Shown here: piece by piece, positions 61,001 to 64,000 of the stretch
Position numbering within the stretch: the stretch's first letter is position 1
Layout: every line of letters begins with the position of its first letter
Source of the DNA: Globisporangium splendens
Taxonomy: Eukaryota > Oomycota > Peronosporomycetes > Pythiales > Pythiaceae
Reading direction: 5' to 3'
Assembly (NCBI GenBank): GCA_006386115.1
Contig: VFIW01000066.1
Coordinates: 62,001 to 126,000, forward strand
DNA: 64,000 bases
Translations under genes and position numbers: made by a program
Notes under the pieces: generated by a model
Database searches by the model: none
What the model saw: only the letters and a program-made list of their open reading frames with translations
Told to the model about the DNA's origin: nothing

Positions 61001-64000
61001 CGCCTGCAAACACCAAGAGAACGAGGCTGCAGAGTCCGACACCGAAGCCCAGTGGGTCGAAGAACATGACACCGCTAACTCCCCACGCGAAGCAAAGGAA
61101 AAAGATCAGACAGAGGTACTTGATGCTTTGGTTCTCGTCCACGACGTTGTTTGTGTACGCGTTGCACGAAAACACTGGGAACAAGTACGGCGAGTAGAAA
61201 ATCGACACTTCGTCCTTCGCGACAAACCAGTTGGCGACAAAGTGCGCAGAATACTTGAGAATGAGCACGATGAACACGATCGACAGGCAGTAGAAGAAGT
61301 TCAAGCCAACGAACAACCCGATGCCAATCGCGATGGTGGTCGAGCCAGTGATAATAAGGTTTGCGCGCCGCTGATACATCGGAGACAGGTACATGTCGTT
61401 TTCCACCCATTTCACGAGGAAGTACGTGATAAACAGGAACAGCAAGAGCAGGAACGTGAGCACGGCACCAAACACCACGCTCGCAAAGATGTACATCTCG
61501 AAGATCCATAGCGAGATCGCGGCCATGCAAAACCCGAAAATGCGCTTGATGGGTCGCGTGATCTCGTAATTCTCGTCTTTCCATTTCAGCAATGTGACGA
61601 TGAAGAGCAGGAAAATCGGATAAAACACGAGAATCGACAAGATGATCAGCGCTTCGATCTCGTTCACGTTCTGCTTCATGACGTGGAAGAACAGGATGAA
61701 ACCCGTGATCCATGCAAGCAAGTAACTCGCACCAAACGCGTACTTCATATCAGCCTTTACGGACGCGATCTTGAAATACTTGATGGTCAGGAACAGCGAG
61801 AAAAGCACGACGTGTCCAGCGACCCAGAGAAGGTGCCCGAGCCATCCAGGTTTTTCCGTGAACGATATGATGACACCGTAGAGAAACAGCAGTCCCAAGA
61901 GCGCGGCAAAACACCCGAGTGTGACGTAGTCGCTCGGGAGCAAGAACCCCTGTTGGTATGCGTCGTAGAGCGACATTTTCGCAAAATCGACGTCGGACTC
62001 TTTGTTGACAGTGGACGATCGTCGTCTCAAGGACGACGTCGGAGAATTCAGGAGTGGTTCTGAGGAGCCTCCGCGAGGAGATCCTGCTGAGTTGGAGGGC
62101 GACAGGTTATCTACTTCTTTGTATTTCCGCCGCGCTTGCTTGGAGAATAGTGTGCGTAGCCCGATTCGCCGCGCAAGCAGATCTCGCAAGAGCCCCAATC
62201 GCCGTGTGGGCGTCTTCTTCTTCATTGCCAGCGGAGCGTTAGGTGCACCTGTGTCGGCTTCTGTCGGACCTCCACCAGGTACAATCGTCAGGTCTTCCCC
62301 ACCGGACGAGTTCGATGGCTGAGAAAGAAGCTCTTCGTTGAGTGACTCCTTCGACTGAGCCTGTTTTCGTGAATGCAACATTGGTTTCCTGAAGGCTGGG
62401 GTGCTTCCCAGTTTGTTTGCCATGACAGCAGGGTCATTAATCCCCATTGGTTTCGTTCCTGGAGCAAATTTACCCTGCAAAACGTTCTTTGGAGGTAGTG
62501 AAGGCACCTTGAAGGTCTCGTCTGCGCCGTCGTAGATGCTCGTGCTGCCTTTGCCTTTGAGTGGCGGCAGTACGAAGGTCTCGCGCATGATCTCGGCTTC
62601 TTTCTCGAGAGCGTTCTCGGCGTCGAAGTCTTCGTCTTCGTCCAGAATGTCTTCTTCATCGTCTTCCGGAAGCCAAATCACGAGGCGATAGTCGTTTTTC
62701 CGCCACTGTGCGTACACGGCAAGCGATAACATGAGGATCAACGGCACAAAGATCGACGTCACCAAGATGAAACTCGATTGCGTGGACGCATACACGAACA
62801 TCCCCGAGCAGATCACGAGCACTTCGGATGCGGCAGCGAGCATGAATGGCAGCTTGAAAGCACGAACAAATAGGTACACTTTTGTCGCGTACTCGGATAA
62901 AAGCTGCTCCTTTTGCAGGAAAAATGCACGCGACGTCGCGAGCGACAACCCCACAAAGAGCACCACGATGAACGCGAGCACACCGAAGATCCACAACGGC
63001 CATTTCTGGCCCGCGACAGGCACGCGGATCGTGTCGTTTGCATCGCTGCCAAACGCAACAGCCAGGAGGAGGGAAATGTAGAAGAACGAGAGGAAGCCTA
63101 GCACGAATTCCGGTGTCGTCGGCATATCGAAATGGCGCCATTCCATGTGGTCGTGGCCGAAGAAAGTGACACCGCCGGCCTCTTGTTTGTTCATCCGTGG
63201 AAGATTTTTGCCGATGATCTCGATGCACAGCGCAGTACCGAACACCATGTAGAGGAACGCATGGCCGAGGATCCAGTACTCGCCGCAGGTTGCCGCAAGG
63301 CACACGCGTACGCTGCTCATGAGGAACACGATGTACCCGGCCGACCAGGACAGGAAGCCGCGACTGAGCATGTAGATGCACAAATCGACGAGCATGACCG
63401 TGATCGTGATGCCTATTGCTTGCGTAGGGTAGGCCGACCGAACGCTCGTGACAATGCAGTAAATGATGAGAATCGTAATCGAGCCGCCATAGTACCTCCG
63501 ATTGGTCGCTCGTCGGGTCTCTGCGGACGTGACGAATGCATTGTTGAGGATGTCGGCACGACTGAAGCCTGGGATCGACTGCTCGACGGTATAGTGATCG
63601 CCCATGAGCGGCGCAAAGACGGATTCCTTGCGACTCGGTTTGAGTGATTGCTTTTGTTGCTCCACAGCAGATTCCTGCTGCTGTTGGTCCTTTGCAGTGG
63701 CGAGCTTGAGTCCGAGCGTGCCGAGGTTTTTGAACTTGGTTTTGAGCATGTTCACTTTCTTCGTCGCGCCGACGGCCGAGACGATCTGGGAAAGTGATTT
63801 CGTGATCTTCGAGTCGTTCGTGAACGCGATCCAGATCATAGGCATCATATTGAGCGTGAGGAAAATGGGGCTGAGCGAGAAAAAATCGAGGTCTTCGCCG
63901 CCGATAAATACTTTCGGGTCAGCAAACGTGGCTGAAAAGAGAAACACGAACGCAAACAGGAAGGTGAGCGCAAACAAGCGCAAGATGGTGTCGGTCATGC
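58037..64000 (-). CDS. Polytopic calpain-like protein with substituted catalytic site and WW domain, 5' partial
   Basis: The frame enters at the right edge and runs to TGA 58037-58039, about 1,985 codons in view. The N-terminal two thirds hold many membrane spans in blocks (63998-62700, 61970-60940) separated by charged, Ser-rich cytoplasmic loops. This resembles the polytopic plant DEK1/phytocalpain layout. A helical region precedes the calpain protease fold (59750-58860), and a C2-like beta-sandwich follows. A C-terminal WW domain (WIEQWDENAGKPFYFNKQ, then SWEKPPDL) lies at 58040-58145. At the active site the family's GxCW is NDSW (Ser at 59601-59603), the His of GHAY is GACY (59076-59081), and Asn is kept (RNPPG, 59019-59021), so proteolysis is unlikely. 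Two apparent one-base losses near 58533 and 58217 must be bridged to reach the WW domain. Confidence 0.8.

Noticed and set aside
1..64000. Reassignment of TAG/TAA to Gln, suggested by the in-frame stops at 15426 and 15624
   Set aside because: The other genes in the window end normally at TAA, TAG or TGA with no continuing homology, so a standard code with local lesions is the simpler reading.
1..64000. CRISPR array, bacterial operon or phage region
   Set aside because: No spaced direct repeats of that type exist; introns and eukaryotic gene families occur throughout.

Overview
The window is nuclear DNA of a filamentous stramenopile, most likely an oomycete. Genes are dense, on both strands, and carry short introns of mostly 70-105 nt with GTRNGT donors and YAG acceptors. 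Several gene types recur in oomycete genomes: a giant fibronectin III/Calx-beta/beta-helix surface protein, a tyrosine-kinase-like receptor kinase with an EGF-repeat ectodomain, and degenerate Copia retroelements. The species cannot be fixed from the sequence alone. All exon boundaries below were read by eye from splice signals and reading-phase agreement.

Layout. 1-10858 (+): 3' part of a giant modular cell-surface protein (FN3, Calx-beta, CUB, EGF, right-handed beta-helix repeats, membrane C-terminus). 11003-14704 (-): condensin subunit SMC2. 14980-19568 (+): a 14-exon coiled-coil, low-complexity gene with several apparent reading-frame lesions. 19775-21946 (+): MIT-like/coiled-coil protein. 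22438-23855 (-): Sec61 alpha translocon subunit. 24400-33400: a transposon graveyard with three related LTR copies in two orientations, a Copia reverse transcriptase/RNase H fragment, a Gag remnant, a possible DDE-transposase C-terminus and several perfect hairpins. 34526-36397 (+): divergent PP2A-B56-like protein. 38558-42277 (+): EGF-repeat receptor kinase. 42412-43451 (-): TFIID subunit TAF11. 45501-47635 (+): Cys/His-finger putative DNA-binding protein. 47949-49576 (+): unrecognised coiled-coil protein. 50066-51439 (-): LUC7-like U1 snRNP factor. 53284-57819 (+): polytopic membrane protein built of about seven ~150-residue modules and ending in an F-box. 58037-64000 (-): polytopic calpain-like protein whose catalytic Cys and His positions are substituted, with a C-terminal WW domain; its start lies beyond the window.

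How the genes fit together. Most are independent housekeeping genes (chromosome condensation, protein translocation, transcription initiation, 5' splice-site recognition) set between lineage-specific surface or signalling genes. No operon-like functional linkage is visible. The most unusual proteins are the seven-module membrane/F-box protein and the calpain-fold protein with a substituted active site. Several single-base frame breaks, most of them missing bases, occur in genes that otherwise look well maintained (112, 17310, 18935, 58217, 58533). Residual assembly errors should therefore be considered before pseudogenisation.
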